Below, piece by piece: positions 18,340 to 26,762 of a stretch of DNA of 26,762 bases. Position 1 is the first letter of the stretch, and each line of letters opens with the position of its first letter. Under the pieces are notes generated by a model. It saw only the letters and a list, made by a program, of their open reading frames with translations. It had not been told where the DNA came from and made no database searches. Both the position numbers and the translations under genes were made by a program. Origin of the DNA: Mycoplasma_H phocimorsus (GTDB lineage: Bacteria > Bacillota_I > Bacilli_A > Mycoplasmatales > Metamycoplasmataceae); assembly GCF_030077865.1 (NCBI RefSeq), contig NZ_JASDDP010000012.1; one strand, given 5' to 3'.

Positions 18340-19654
18340 AGTAACATTAAAAGAGGCTTTTGAAAATTGATCATTATACAAAAATGTATTATTTGATCCA
18401 TTTGATGTATGAAAATACATTGTAAAGATTCTTAAAAAACATGCTTGATTAAAAGAAGGATCTTTACAAGCGCTTGAAAAGTCTTTAGAATATAATTCAA
18501 AATTTTTAGCTGAAAAAATGGTAGAAAATCGTGAAGTATTAAATGAAATTTTAGAAAAACATTATAGGTTTACTTCTAATTCACCATTGAACGGATCTTT
18601 ATTACCACTTAAAGAAATTTTGGATCATATTGCTTCAAAAGGTGGAGCTGTAGATTTAGATTTTATTATTGATTTTCAACCATTAAGTGGTTGCGAACTT
18701 CCAGAATTTGATTTTAAATTACAAGAATTAACTAAATATAAAACTATTTATTTGGCAGGAGGATGTTTCTGAGGCGTTGAAGCTTATTTCAAAAAAATTA
18801 AAGGTATAGTTACAACTAAAGTTGGATATGCTAATGGTAAAACACAAGTTACCAGCTATAGACAACTTAAAGAAACACAACATGCTGAAACTGTTGAATT
18901 AAAATATGATTTTTCAATTATTTCTCTTGAAGAAATCTTATTACATTTTATTCGAATTATTGATCCTACTTCATTAAATAAGCAGGGCGGAGATGTTGGG
19001 ATTCAATATCGTACTGGTGTTTATTATATTAATTCTAAAGATCAACAAATTATTGAACGCGTATTTAATTATATTAAATTAAAATATTCAGCATTTTATG
19101 TAGAAGTACAAAAATTAGATCACTTTATTCAAGCTGAAGATTATCATCAAGATTATTTAGGAAAAAATATTAATGGTTATTGCCATGTTAATTTAATGGT
19201 TGCAAATGAAGAATTAGAAGAATTTAAAAAATTTAAATTGCATCAAAATGAAGTAAAAGGACTTGATAAAGAAGTTTTACTTAATAATGCTACTGAAAAA
19301 CCATTTACTTCTGAATATGAACAAAACTATAAAAAAGGTATTTATGTAGAAAAAATTACTGGTGAACCATTATTTGTTTCATCAACTAAATTTGATGCAG
19401 GATGCGGGTGACCTAGTTTTAGTAAACCAATTACAACAACTGCTATTAAATATGTAAAAGATGTTTCACATAATATGGAAAGAATTGAAGTTCGTTCGGC
19501 TAAAGGTGATCACCATTTAGGACATGTGTTTGAAGATGGTCCAAAACAAATGGGTGGGTTACGATACTGCATTAATGGCGCTGCTTTAGATTTTATTCCA
19601 TTTGAAGAAATGGATGAAAAGGGCTATTCACAATTTAAACTTTTTTGTGAATAA
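18332..19654 (+). CDS. msrAB: Peptide-methionine sulfoxide reductase MsrA-MsrB fusion with extra N-terminal domain
   Basis: Repairs oxidised methionine in proteins; the MsrA part reduces the S form and the MsrB part the R form. MsrA spans about 137-290 with catalytic Cys145 (AGGCFWGVEAYF). MsrB spans about 320-440 with DAGCGWPSF (Cys358, the probable resolving Cys), HHLGHVFEDGP and catalytic Cys413 (LRYCINGAAL). The zinc CxxC pairs of many MsrB proteins are missing (SAKG in place of CxxC), so this is the zinc-free type. Residues 1-135 are an unusual extension, with helical segments and a Trp-rich start (FENWSLYKNVLFDPFDVWKY), that I do not recognise. The start has AAGGAG upstream and overlaps tsaD by 8 bases. 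A terminator follows. Confidence 0.93.
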
Positions 19655-19660
19655 TAAATA

Positions 19661-19693
19661 TAAAAAAATGGCTAAATACGCCATTATTTTTTT
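19661..19693. terminator. Bidirectional terminator between msrAB and the ABC exporter
   Basis: AATGGC (19667-19672) and GCCATT (19680-19685) form a stem flanked by an A-run on the left and a T-run on the right, so it works for both converging transcripts. The right arm ends at the stop codon of the exporter gene (19692-19694). Confidence 0.75.
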
Positions 19694-21611
19694 ATTCTTT
19701 AACGCTTAAAATATTATTAATTTGTGTGCTGTACATTTGAGCATAAAACCCATTTTTTTCTAATAATTCTTTGTGAGTGCCACGTTCGACAATTTCCCCT
19801 TCATTCATAACAATTATCAAATCAGCTTTAATAATTGTAGAAAGACGATGTGCTATCACAAATGATGTTTTATTTTTCATAAAGCTATCCATAGCTTTAT
19901 AAACTTGTTGCTCTGTTTCAGTATCCAAATTACTCGTTGCTTCATCAAAAATAACAATATCTTTATTAACAAGCAATACTCTGGAAATATCAATAAGTTG
20001 TCCTTCGCCATTAGATAAGCTGGTATATTTTTCGCCGATAATAGTATCTAGACCATTTTTTAAATTGTTAATTTTGTCATCTATTCCGGTTATACTAATA
20101 GCTTGTTGAATTTCATCATCAGTAGCATTTATATTCGATATTTTAATATTATTTTTAACTGTATCATTAAATAAAAAGGTATCTTGCAAAACAATTGACA
20201 TATTATCTCTTAAATTTTTAGAATTAATTTGAGAATAAGGAATATTATTAATATAAATTTCACCAGCTATAACTTTTTTCTTATCAACCTTAATTTCTCC
20301 GCTTTCAATATCATAAAACTTAGCAAGAAGATTAATTAATGTTGTTTTTCCACAACCTGTAGGTCCTACTATTGCAATATGTTGACCTTTTTTAACTTTA
20401 AAACTAATACCTTTAGTTTCATAATGATCAATATTTTTGTCATATCTAAAATATACATTATCAAATTCAATAGTAAAATCCTCATTAGTTGGAAATAATT
20501 TATAATTTAAAGGATAATAAGGTGTTTTTAGATCATTCAATTCATATAATCTTTTTGAAGAGGCAACACCAAGAATAATAACATTAGCCCTTTCTATTAA
20601 ATCATTAACGGTAGAACTAAAGTTTCACATTAAGTTAATAAATGAAATTAAAAATCCAGCACCAAATGTAGCTTGCTTACCTGCTCCTGTAATATCAATG
20701 CCATAAGCTGGAATATTATAAATTTTACAAACAACTCCAAAAACAATTGCTGCAACAATTGCCACATTTGCAGATATATTATAAACTGGGAATGTTAAAT
20801 TAGAATAGTTATAAACTTTCTTATTTGATATATAAGTTTTATTATTAATTTTTTCGAATTTTTTAATTACATTTTCTGTTTGATTAAATGAGTTAATCAA
20901 ATTTTTATTTGCAATATATTCTTCTAGATGTGATGTCATTTCGCCAAAAAGCTGAATATTAATTGTTCTATTAGTAATATTATGTTTAAGTAAAAAATAA
21001 GCTGAAGAAATCATTAGTGCAAATATAGAAACAGCAATTAAAGTTGCTGTAACTGATAGAAATAACATGAAAAAGAACGAAAGAAAAAAGTTGAAAATTG
21101 AAGTAGGAATAAAAACTAAAGATTGTGTCAATGCTAATTCAGCATTATTAGAATCATTACTTAATCTTGAAATTAATTCACCATTTTTAGTTGTATCATA
21201 ATAATCTATGTGCATTTTTTGTAAATTACTAAATCCTTTCATCCTCATGTTATAAACTGCTTTATTACCTAAATTGGTCATCAGTTTAATCTGAATTACA
21301 GATGAAATAGTATACAAAATAAATATTGCTATTAAAATTGAAATTAAAATATAAAAAGATATTTCAACACTTATGTCAAAACCAAATAATTTACTTTGCG
21401 AAAGAAAATTCTTTTGAAGATTGATATTGTTTTTTGTTTTAAAGAATCTTTCTGTTATTAAACCAAGTAAAAATGTACCACTTGTAAAAAGAGCGGCACG
21501 AAGAAAACCAAAAAATAAGCCTAATCAATAAGGAGTGCCATATCTGCTTACCTCCTTATTAATTCTAAAAATAGTTCCTCAAAAATTTTTTTTAGAAATA
21601 TACTTACTCAT
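19692..21611 (-). CDS. Heterodimeric ABC exporter, subunit B (639 aa, canonical catalytic site)
   Basis: A type IV ABC exporter half with an N-terminal six-helix membrane domain (about 20-340) fused to an ATPase domain (from about 380). Walker A is GPTGCGKT (416-423). Walker B is IVIFDEATSNLD with catalytic Glu557, and the switch His588 (IAHR) is present. Its signature motif is LSNGE (532-536), not LSGGQ. This is the subunit that supplies catalytic Glu and His but a non-canonical signature, as known for heterodimeric exporters such as TM287/288 or LmrCD. The GAAGCC-ATG start overlaps the stop of subunit A by 8 bases, with AAGGAG upstream. Last gene of the four-gene operon. Substrate unknown: drugs, lipids or peptides are all possible. 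Confidence 0.93.
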
Positions 21612-23388
21612 TGGCTTCTCCTTGCTGCTGTAATGCTATTGCATAATAAGCGCCTTGAAGTTTTAATAATTCATTATGAGTTCCGCGTTCAATAATTTTT
21701 CCATCTTCCATTACAACTATTTGATCGCAATGTTTAATGCATGAAATTTTCTGAGAAATAATAATTTTAGTACTTTTGTAGTTTTTTAAAATATTGTTAA
21801 TAACTTTCTTTTCAGTTAAACCATCAAGCGCGCTTGTTGAATCATCAAATATTTGAATTGAAGATTCTTTTAGTAATGATCTCGCAATAGAAAGACGTTG
21901 TTTTTGTCCGCCTGAAAGATTTTTACCACCTTGATAAATTTTATGCTCAAATTGATTATTAAATTTCATAATGTAATTATATGCTTGTGCAGTTTCACAA
22001 GCTTTTATTATCATTTCTTTTGTGGCTTTGGGGTTAGCAAAAATTATGTTTTCTTTAATAGTTCCGCTAAATACATTGGCATCTTGATAAGTTATAGCAA
22101 TATTCTCTTTTAGATTTTGTGTATCAATAATATTAATATTTTTATTATCAAATAATACTTCCCCTTTGTTAACAACATAATTTCTAACTAAAATATTTGC
22201 TAAAACTGATTTGCCTACACCACTTTTACCAATAATACCTAATGATGTATAAGCTGAAACTTCAAAATTTATTCCTTTTAAAACATAATCATTTTCTTTT
22301 TGTGCTTTTTCATCAAAAGAATATCAAACATTATTAAATTTAATGCTTGGATTATTAATTTTTACATTAGAAACAATATCCGAAAAAGTTTCTTTATAAT
22401 TAATTATTTCATTAATTCTTTTTGAACTTACTAATCCTCTTGCAAGAATGCCCATTATTCCTGCAAATTGAAGAAGAGCAAAGGCTATATAAACAATAAA
22501 ATCAATATAAGCAATTAAATGTTCAACAAACTCAGGCTTAATGCTTCCAGAAATAATTTCTCTTCCTCCCCAAAGAAAAAGACCTGCAATTATAATATTA
22601 ATAATTAAAAATGAAATAGGAATAACTAAAAAAAATACATTAGACATTTTTATGCTTAAAATTGCAAATCTTTGTGAAATTGTTTCATACTTAACATATT
22701 GATTTTTCTCTAAATTGTAAGACTTAATTACTCTTGCGCCTATTACATTTTCTCTTGATTCATTATTAATATCATCAATAATTTTTTGTCGTTTTTTTAT
22801 ATAAGGAAAAGCAATAGCAATTATTGCAAAAATTAATAATAACATCAATGGAATTAAAACTGCAATAAATCATGACATATTTGGGGCGAGAATTACAGCT
22901 ATAACTGTTGAAAAAATAATTGTAATTGGTGCATTAATAATTACTCTAGTAATTGCTTGAACTACTAATCCCATTAAAAATACGTCACTAGTAACTCTTG
23001 TCATAATTGAACCTAATGTTATTTTTTTAATATCTTGCATTGGTAATTTATAAATCTTTCTATAAACAAGCATTCTTAATTCTCTAATAATGCTATTAGA
23101 AGAATAAGAAGTTAAATAAATAGATATTAGTGAAAAAATAGTACCAATACTAGCTAATGCAGCTAAAATTATTGAAAGATAAATTATTGCTTGCTCTCTA
23201 TCAGCAACTGGAATAGAAAAGGCTTTAAATTTCAATGCAGTTGTTGTTTCATCCGCCAAAACCTGAATAAAAGAAGCCGTTACTCTCGAAAATAATAATA
23301 AACAGACAACTTGAACAACAGTTGCTAACGAGGCCACTACCAATATTAATCGATATTTTAAACTTATTTTATTGAGTAATTTAAACAT
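21604..23388 (-). CDS. Heterodimeric ABC exporter, subunit A (594 aa, degenerate site)
   Basis: Partner of the downstream exporter subunit, with the same layout: a membrane domain (about 15-310) and then an ATPase domain. Walker A is GKSGVGKS (387-394) and the signature LSGGQ (491-495) is canonical. The Walker B catalytic Glu is Asp516 (IFDDSTSALD) and the switch His is Gln546 (IISQKIS). So this subunit cannot hydrolyse ATP well at its own Walker motifs, but it supplies the good signature to its partner. Together the pair has one active and one degenerate site. The ATG at 23386-23388 has AAGGAAAG upstream. It lies 12 bases after the YgjP-like gene and overlaps subunit B by 8 bases. Confidence 0.93.
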
Positions 23389-23400
23389 ATCTTTCCTTAT

Positions 23401-24108
23401 TTATATATAAATAGTTGAACTATTAGATTTTATTTGTTTATATCTTGGACAATATTTAAGTAATGTATTATAAAATTTTGCATCATGCTTAGTACATGTT
23501 ACATGAGTTAATTCATGTCAAATGATAATATCAATAAACTCTTTTGTTTGTTTAACTAATTCTAGAGAATATTGAATATGTTTTTTTAAAGTAAAATAAC
23601 GACCTCAAAATGATTTAAATTGTACTATTTCAATTGTAGGGTTGAAAGTATACCCCATTATTTGTACAAACTTTTTTTGTGTTAAAGTAATATAATTTTC
23701 TAATTGTTTTTGAAGATATTTTTTTACCAGAATGTGTGCATTTTTTAAAGTTGAACTCTTGCCAATTTTTATCTGATCAAGATAAATAAAGCCTTCAATA
23801 TAATTAAAAGTCATTACATTTCCAAACACAACATATTTATCATTATCACTAAAAAATGCTTTTTTACTTATTTTTGTAAAAAAGCGCAATAACTCAAGTT
23901 CAAGATTAAATTCTAATTTACTTCTATTTACAGTCTTTTTTAGTGAGCTGCTATTAAGATCCAAATCACTTGAAGAATAATATTTATTACTAGGAAGTTG
24001 GATAATAATATCAGTTGGTCTTCAGTCATTAAATATAATCTTAAATTGAGAGCAACCAAATTCATATTCAATATTAAATACTTTATTTTTATAATTATAT
24101 TCTGTCAT
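23401..24108 (-). CDS. YgjP-like (SprT/WSS1-type) zinc metallopeptidase domain protein
   Basis: A soluble protein of 235 residues with a C-terminal metalloprotease motif HELTHVTCTKHDAKF. His198, Glu199, His202 and His208 fit HExxH-x5-H, the zinc site of YgjP-like proteins related to SprT and WSS1. The preceding ILVKKYLQKQLENYITL and VQFKSFWGRYFTLKKHIQYSLEL segments fit the usual YgjP layout (W/F-G-R/S before the zinc helix). Substrate is unknown; relatives include proteases acting on DNA-bound proteins. The ATG at 24106-24108 overlaps the NERD gene by 14 bases and there is no strong Shine-Dalgarno, so translation is probably coupled. The exporter gene starts 12 bases after its stop. Confidence 0.85.
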
Positions 24109-24853
24109 ATTTGCCTATAATATTATAAAATTTATATTTAGCTTCATCATTAGCTTGAGCATTTTTTATAATGCTAATGATAGATTGTTTTTCTTGATTA
24201 GAAAAAGCTTTGTCGGATGTTTTTGAATTTAAAAAATTTGCTAGCTCTTTCATAGGGTTAACTGAACTTAAAAAAATAGTTTCTAAGTTTGGACTATCAA
24301 CTTGCACATCGCTTGCATTAGGAAAAAATATTACTGAATAAATTGGGATATCTTTACTAATAATATTTCTTAAATGTGAAATATGCTTATCATTTTGAAT
24401 AGTTGGATTTATAAACTTATTTTTTTCTTTATTTCTAGAATTTTTATCATATACATAAAGATAATCTTTAGAGTGACTACTTTTAATAACAAGTGGTTTT
24501 GATTTTACTTCAATAACAATAACGCTTGAATTAGTAACAAGTATTCCATCTACTTCAAATTGAATATCATGATTTTTATCATTTATTACTGAAAATATTC
24601 CATTTAGCAATGTAAAATTATTTTCATTAGCAAATTTCATTAATAATTTCTTAGCTTTTTCCTCAGCTTCTTGACCTGTTCTTATTTTATTTTTTGTTAT
24701 CTTTCTTTTATAAACAGAAGCAGAGATAAAAAGAATTAAAATTATGAAAATTGCAATATGTAAAAGTGCAAAAATAACTCAATATTTAGCATTTCCATTT
24801 AATAACTTTTGATAAGGTTGTTTTATTATAACATCGCTTGCATTTGAAACCAT
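24095..24853 (-). CDS. Membrane-anchored NERD (nuclease-related domain) protein
   Basis: 252 residues. One membrane helix at about 25-47 is followed by a basic segment (YKRKITKNKIRTGQEAEEK), which by the positive-inside rule puts the rest in the cytoplasm. Residues 70 to about 190 resemble a NERD domain: EVDGILV (Glu100, Asp102) and VIVIEVKS (Glu115, Lys117) give a D...ExK arrangement as in restriction-like nucleases. No helicase or kinase domain is attached. The ATG at 24851-24853 has AAGGAG 4 bases upstream. First gene of a four-gene operon with the YgjP-like peptidase and the ABC exporter, divergent from rpsT. Nuclease activity is a family inference; I would call it a putative nuclease. 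Confidence 0.8.
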
Positions 24854-24926
24854 AATACTCCTTAAATGTATTTTTTTATATCTTATAATTTTATATTTAT
24901 TTTAAAAATATTTCTATATTTGCCTA

Positions 24927-24932
24927 TATAAT
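24927..24932 (+). promoter_or_regulatory. -10 element of rpsT
   Basis: TATAAT, 37 bases before the rpsT start codon, with AAAGGAG as ribosome binding site just before the ATG. No clear -35. The divergent operon starting at 24853 must share this 116-base gap, but its own promoter is not clear to me. Confidence 0.5.
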
Positions 24933-24969
24933 TTAAATGATTTTTATATTTATATAGAAAGGAGACTTT

Positions 24970-25236
24970 ATGGCTAATATTAAATCAAAGATTAAAAACA
25001 TTGCTAGAATTGAAAAAAGAAGAGCTTCAAACTTTGCAATTAAATCAAGAATTAAAAAAGCTATAAGAAAAGCTAGAGAGGCTGTTGAAGCTAAAGCAGA
25101 AAATGCTGCTATATTAGTATCACACGCACACAGTTTAATTAATAAGGCTGCTACAAAGGGAGTATTTCACCCAAATAAAGCAGCTAGAAAAAACTCAAGA
25201 CTAGACTTATTTGTTGCTAAACATTCACAAAATTAA
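24970..25236 (+). CDS. rpsT: Small ribosomal subunit protein S20
   Basis: An 88-residue basic protein that binds 16S rRNA in the body of the 30S subunit. The sequence is typical: MANIKSKIKNIARIEKRR, then KSRIKKAIRKAREAV, HSLINKAATKGVFHPNKAARKNSRL, and it ends VAKHSQN. The length matches the family. The start is supported by AAAGGAG with 5 bases spacing. A single-gene unit with its own promoter and terminator. Confidence 0.98.
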   Translation: MANIKSKIKNIARIEKRRASNFAIKSRIKKAIRKAREAVEAKAENAAILVSHAHSLINKAATKGVFHPNKAARKNSRLDLFVAKHSQN

Positions 25237-25244
25237 TTTGATAT

Positions 25245-25278
25245 AAAAAAACTAACTGCTTTTTGGAGTTAGTTTTTT
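25245..25278. terminator. Bidirectional terminator of rpsT and the converging lipoprotein gene
   Basis: AAAAAACTAACT (25246-25257) pairs with AGTTAGTTTTTT (25267-25278). T-runs follow on both strands. It lies 9 bases after rpsT and 22 bases beyond the stop of the lipoprotein gene (25300). Confidence 0.85.
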
Positions 25279-25299
25279 AATTATTGTTTGATGTGTTGC

Positions 25300-26358
25300 T
25301 TAACGCTTTCTTTTTTGCTTTATTATTACTTCTTGTTCTGTTTCATTAACTTCAAATCATTCGCTATCTACTAGTGCATTATAGGCCTGAACTTTTCCGT
25401 TATTTATTTCCACTTGAAGTTGAGTATTATTTTGGCTATTGTTTATATTTCTTTCTAGAAAAAAATTAGGAAAATCCTTTTCTATTATTTCTGTACTTAA
25501 TTCATGCGGTTTATCGCCGCCAATTTTTCAATCTTCGCCTTTTAATTTAATTATTAAGGTTTTTTCTTTAAATAAATTACTTTGTTCTTTTGGTTTCCAT
25601 TTCAATGTATAAGTAGTAAGACTTTTTTCTCATATAATATCTCTAATTTTTTCTACCACTCAATAAATTGCTCCACCAACCATAGTAGCCGCGCCTATAC
25701 TAGCAAAAATATTAACTGCTCAGTTATTTTTATTTTTATAAATAACTCTTGGTTTATTAAAACTTTTCGCTGGAATTAATGGAAGTGCTGGAAATGATAT
25801 TGGTTCTTCTCTTTTTAATTCTTCTTTAACTTGATGAATTTCTTCTTTTTTTTCATTTTTCTTTTCTTCTATTCCTATTTTTAGCTCATTTATTAAATTA
25901 ACAATCATTTTTTGAGTTTTATACTTTTCATATGCTTTTTCTTTTTGTTCTTTATATATTAAAAGCATAATTTTGTTAATTAACTTATCTTCTATAACAT
26001 TTTTATATAAAGTAAAAAATTCATTTTTTGCTTCGGTAAAACCTTCAAATTCTTTTATAACAGAAGGTATTAATGTTATATCTTGTTTTTCTCCAGGCAA
26101 AATTGATTCAATTGTTAAATTATTGTTTTTTAATTTTCATCCAATAAAAATATGTTTATTTTTTCCATTTGTTCAATTTAATTTTGTGTTAATTTTATTA
26201 TCAAAATACATTGTAAGATTATCTGTTTCAATATTATTTGTGTTTTCATATTTTATTTTAAATATAGTATTTTTTTTACATCCAAACAATAAAAATGGAA
26301 TAAAAATAAAACTACTTAAACTAAGTGCAAGTAATATTTTTCATTTTTTAAATTTCAT
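25300..26358 (-). CDS. Lipoprotein of unknown function with internal membrane helix (352 aa)
   Basis: I do not recognise this protein. It has a signal peptide (MKFKKWKILLALSL...) ending in lipobox LLFGC with Cys27. The middle is rich in Lys and Glu and probably coiled-coil (about 125-185), followed by a Pro-rich stretch (PISFPALPLIPAKS). A hydrophobic helix at about 213-235 (WAVNIFASIGAATMVGG...) separates a 115-residue C-terminal part ending KQKRKR. The general plan of lipobox, charged linker, internal helix and C-terminal domain is like the lipoproteins of the left cluster, but the sequence motifs are not shared. AAAGGA lies 7 bases before the ATG. Several UGA codons read as Trp. Single gene; TATACA at 26380-26385 may be its -10. 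Confidence 0.82.
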
Positions 26359-26562
26359 AATTAATTCCTTTACTTAATTTGTATATACGTTTTGTTTAAA
26401 AGTTAATAAATTTAATTTTTTTAATTATTGTTTACTAATTTTATGCAATAAAAAATTGTAAAATAAGTATTTAAGATATTAAGAGCCAAAAAAAATAATT
26501 GCCTAAGTTCTGCTATAGAAAGAAAAGCTAAATATAAATAAAAATTCTTATTAAAATTTAAT
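26359..26562. other. Non-coding gap between the lipoprotein gene and the IS3-type end
   Basis: AT-rich sequence in which I see no gene. It should hold the minus-strand promoter of the lipoprotein gene (TATACA at 26380-26385 is the best -10, no clear -35) and the flank of the insertion sequence. Confidence 0.45.
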
Positions 26563-26713
26563 AAACTGGGACAAAAAAATTTAACATTCTTATAATCTTT
26601 TATGCCACCACAACTTGTTGTGGTGTTTTTCATCCTAAACTGGGACAAAAAAATTTAACATTCTTATAATCTTTTATGCCACCACAACTTGTTGTGGTGT
26701 TTTTCATCCTAAA
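26563..26713. repeat. Tandem duplication of 74 bases, two identical copies
   Basis: 26563-26636 and 26637-26710 are identical, with the match extending to 26713. Each copy starts AAACTGGGACAAAAAAA and contains a perfect 9-bp hairpin, CACCACAAC-TT-GTTGTGGTG (26606-26625 and 26680-26699), followed by T5 on the plus strand. The right copy is the 3' end of the IS3-family transposase gene plus the element end. The left copy is an extra piece of it. Confidence 0.9.
26606..26630 (+). terminator. Hairpin with T-run reading into the IS element (left copy; same at 26680-26704)
   Basis: A 9-bp GC-containing perfect stem with a 2-base centre and TTTTT after it on the plus strand. It would stop transcription entering the element in the antisense direction. 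In the right copy the stem also encodes the last codons of the transposase. Confidence 0.6.
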
Positions 26714-26762
26714 TTTTTTTGTATTCTCTCGTTATTATATCATGCAACAAACTTGCTAACTT
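26674..26762 (-). CDS. IS3-family transposase (OrfB), C-terminal end only
   Basis: Partial; the gene begins beyond the right edge of the window. In code 4 the minus strand reads KFVAWYNNERIQKNLGWKTP followed by QQVVVA and a stop at 26674-26676. YNNERIQ...L.W.TP is the typical end of the integrase-core OrfB of IS3-family elements. Both Trp residues here are UGA codons. The element end is probably the TGGGACAAAAA sequence at 26641 or 26567. No judgement is possible on whether the rest is intact. Confidence 0.85.

Noticed and set aside
26421..26648. A 75-codon minus-strand frame spanning the tandem repeat
   Set aside because: It is not in the transposase frame, starts inside the duplicated IS end and has no family resemblance. 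The repeat explains the open frame.

Overview
The window is mollicute DNA, from Mycoplasma in the broad sense. It is very AT-rich, and UGA must be read as tryptophan (genetic code 4). Read that way, nearly every broken reading frame joins into one full-length gene, for example LepA, MsrAB, both ABC exporter subunits and four surface proteins. Coding is dense, start/stop overlaps are common, and several surface proteins carry lipoboxes. I cannot name the species. All coordinates assume code 4.

Left part (1-10668, minus strand): a decayed IS30-family insertion sequence (357-1354), then a cluster of large surface proteins. Three are paralogous lipoproteins of 665, 678 and 628 residues. One is a 900-residue SGNH/GDSL hydrolase whose C-terminal half resembles the lipoproteins. 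Spacing suggests two transcription units: hydrolase then lipoprotein (10668 to 6044), and lipoprotein then lipoprotein (5630 to 1537).

Middle part (10933-19654): a D-lactate dehydrogenase followed 3 bases later by an aquaglyceroporin (plus). Then lepA (minus), whose promoter lies so close to the start codon that the mRNA may be leaderless. Then a tight plus-strand operon: leucyl aminopeptidase, a small unknown membrane protein, TsaB, TsaD (tRNA t6A synthesis) and a MsrA-MsrB fusion with an unrecognised N-terminal domain.

Right part (19692-26762): a four-gene minus-strand operon, transcribed from 24853 to 19692. In order it encodes a membrane-anchored NERD protein, a YgjP-like metallopeptidase, and the two halves of a heterodimeric ABC exporter with one canonical and one degenerate ATP site. 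Ribosomal protein S20 (plus) diverges from it. A fourth lipoprotein (minus) follows. The window ends in the 3' end of an IS3-family element whose last 74 bases are tandemly duplicated.

The housekeeping genes are ordinary. The most interesting points are the C-terminal module shared by the SGNH enzyme and its neighbouring lipoproteins, the lipobox-plus-internal-helix architecture, the dehydrogenase-aquaporin pair, the extra domain on MsrAB, the NERD-YgjP-exporter operon and the possibly leaderless lepA. I saw no CRISPR array, tRNA, rRNA or riboswitch.
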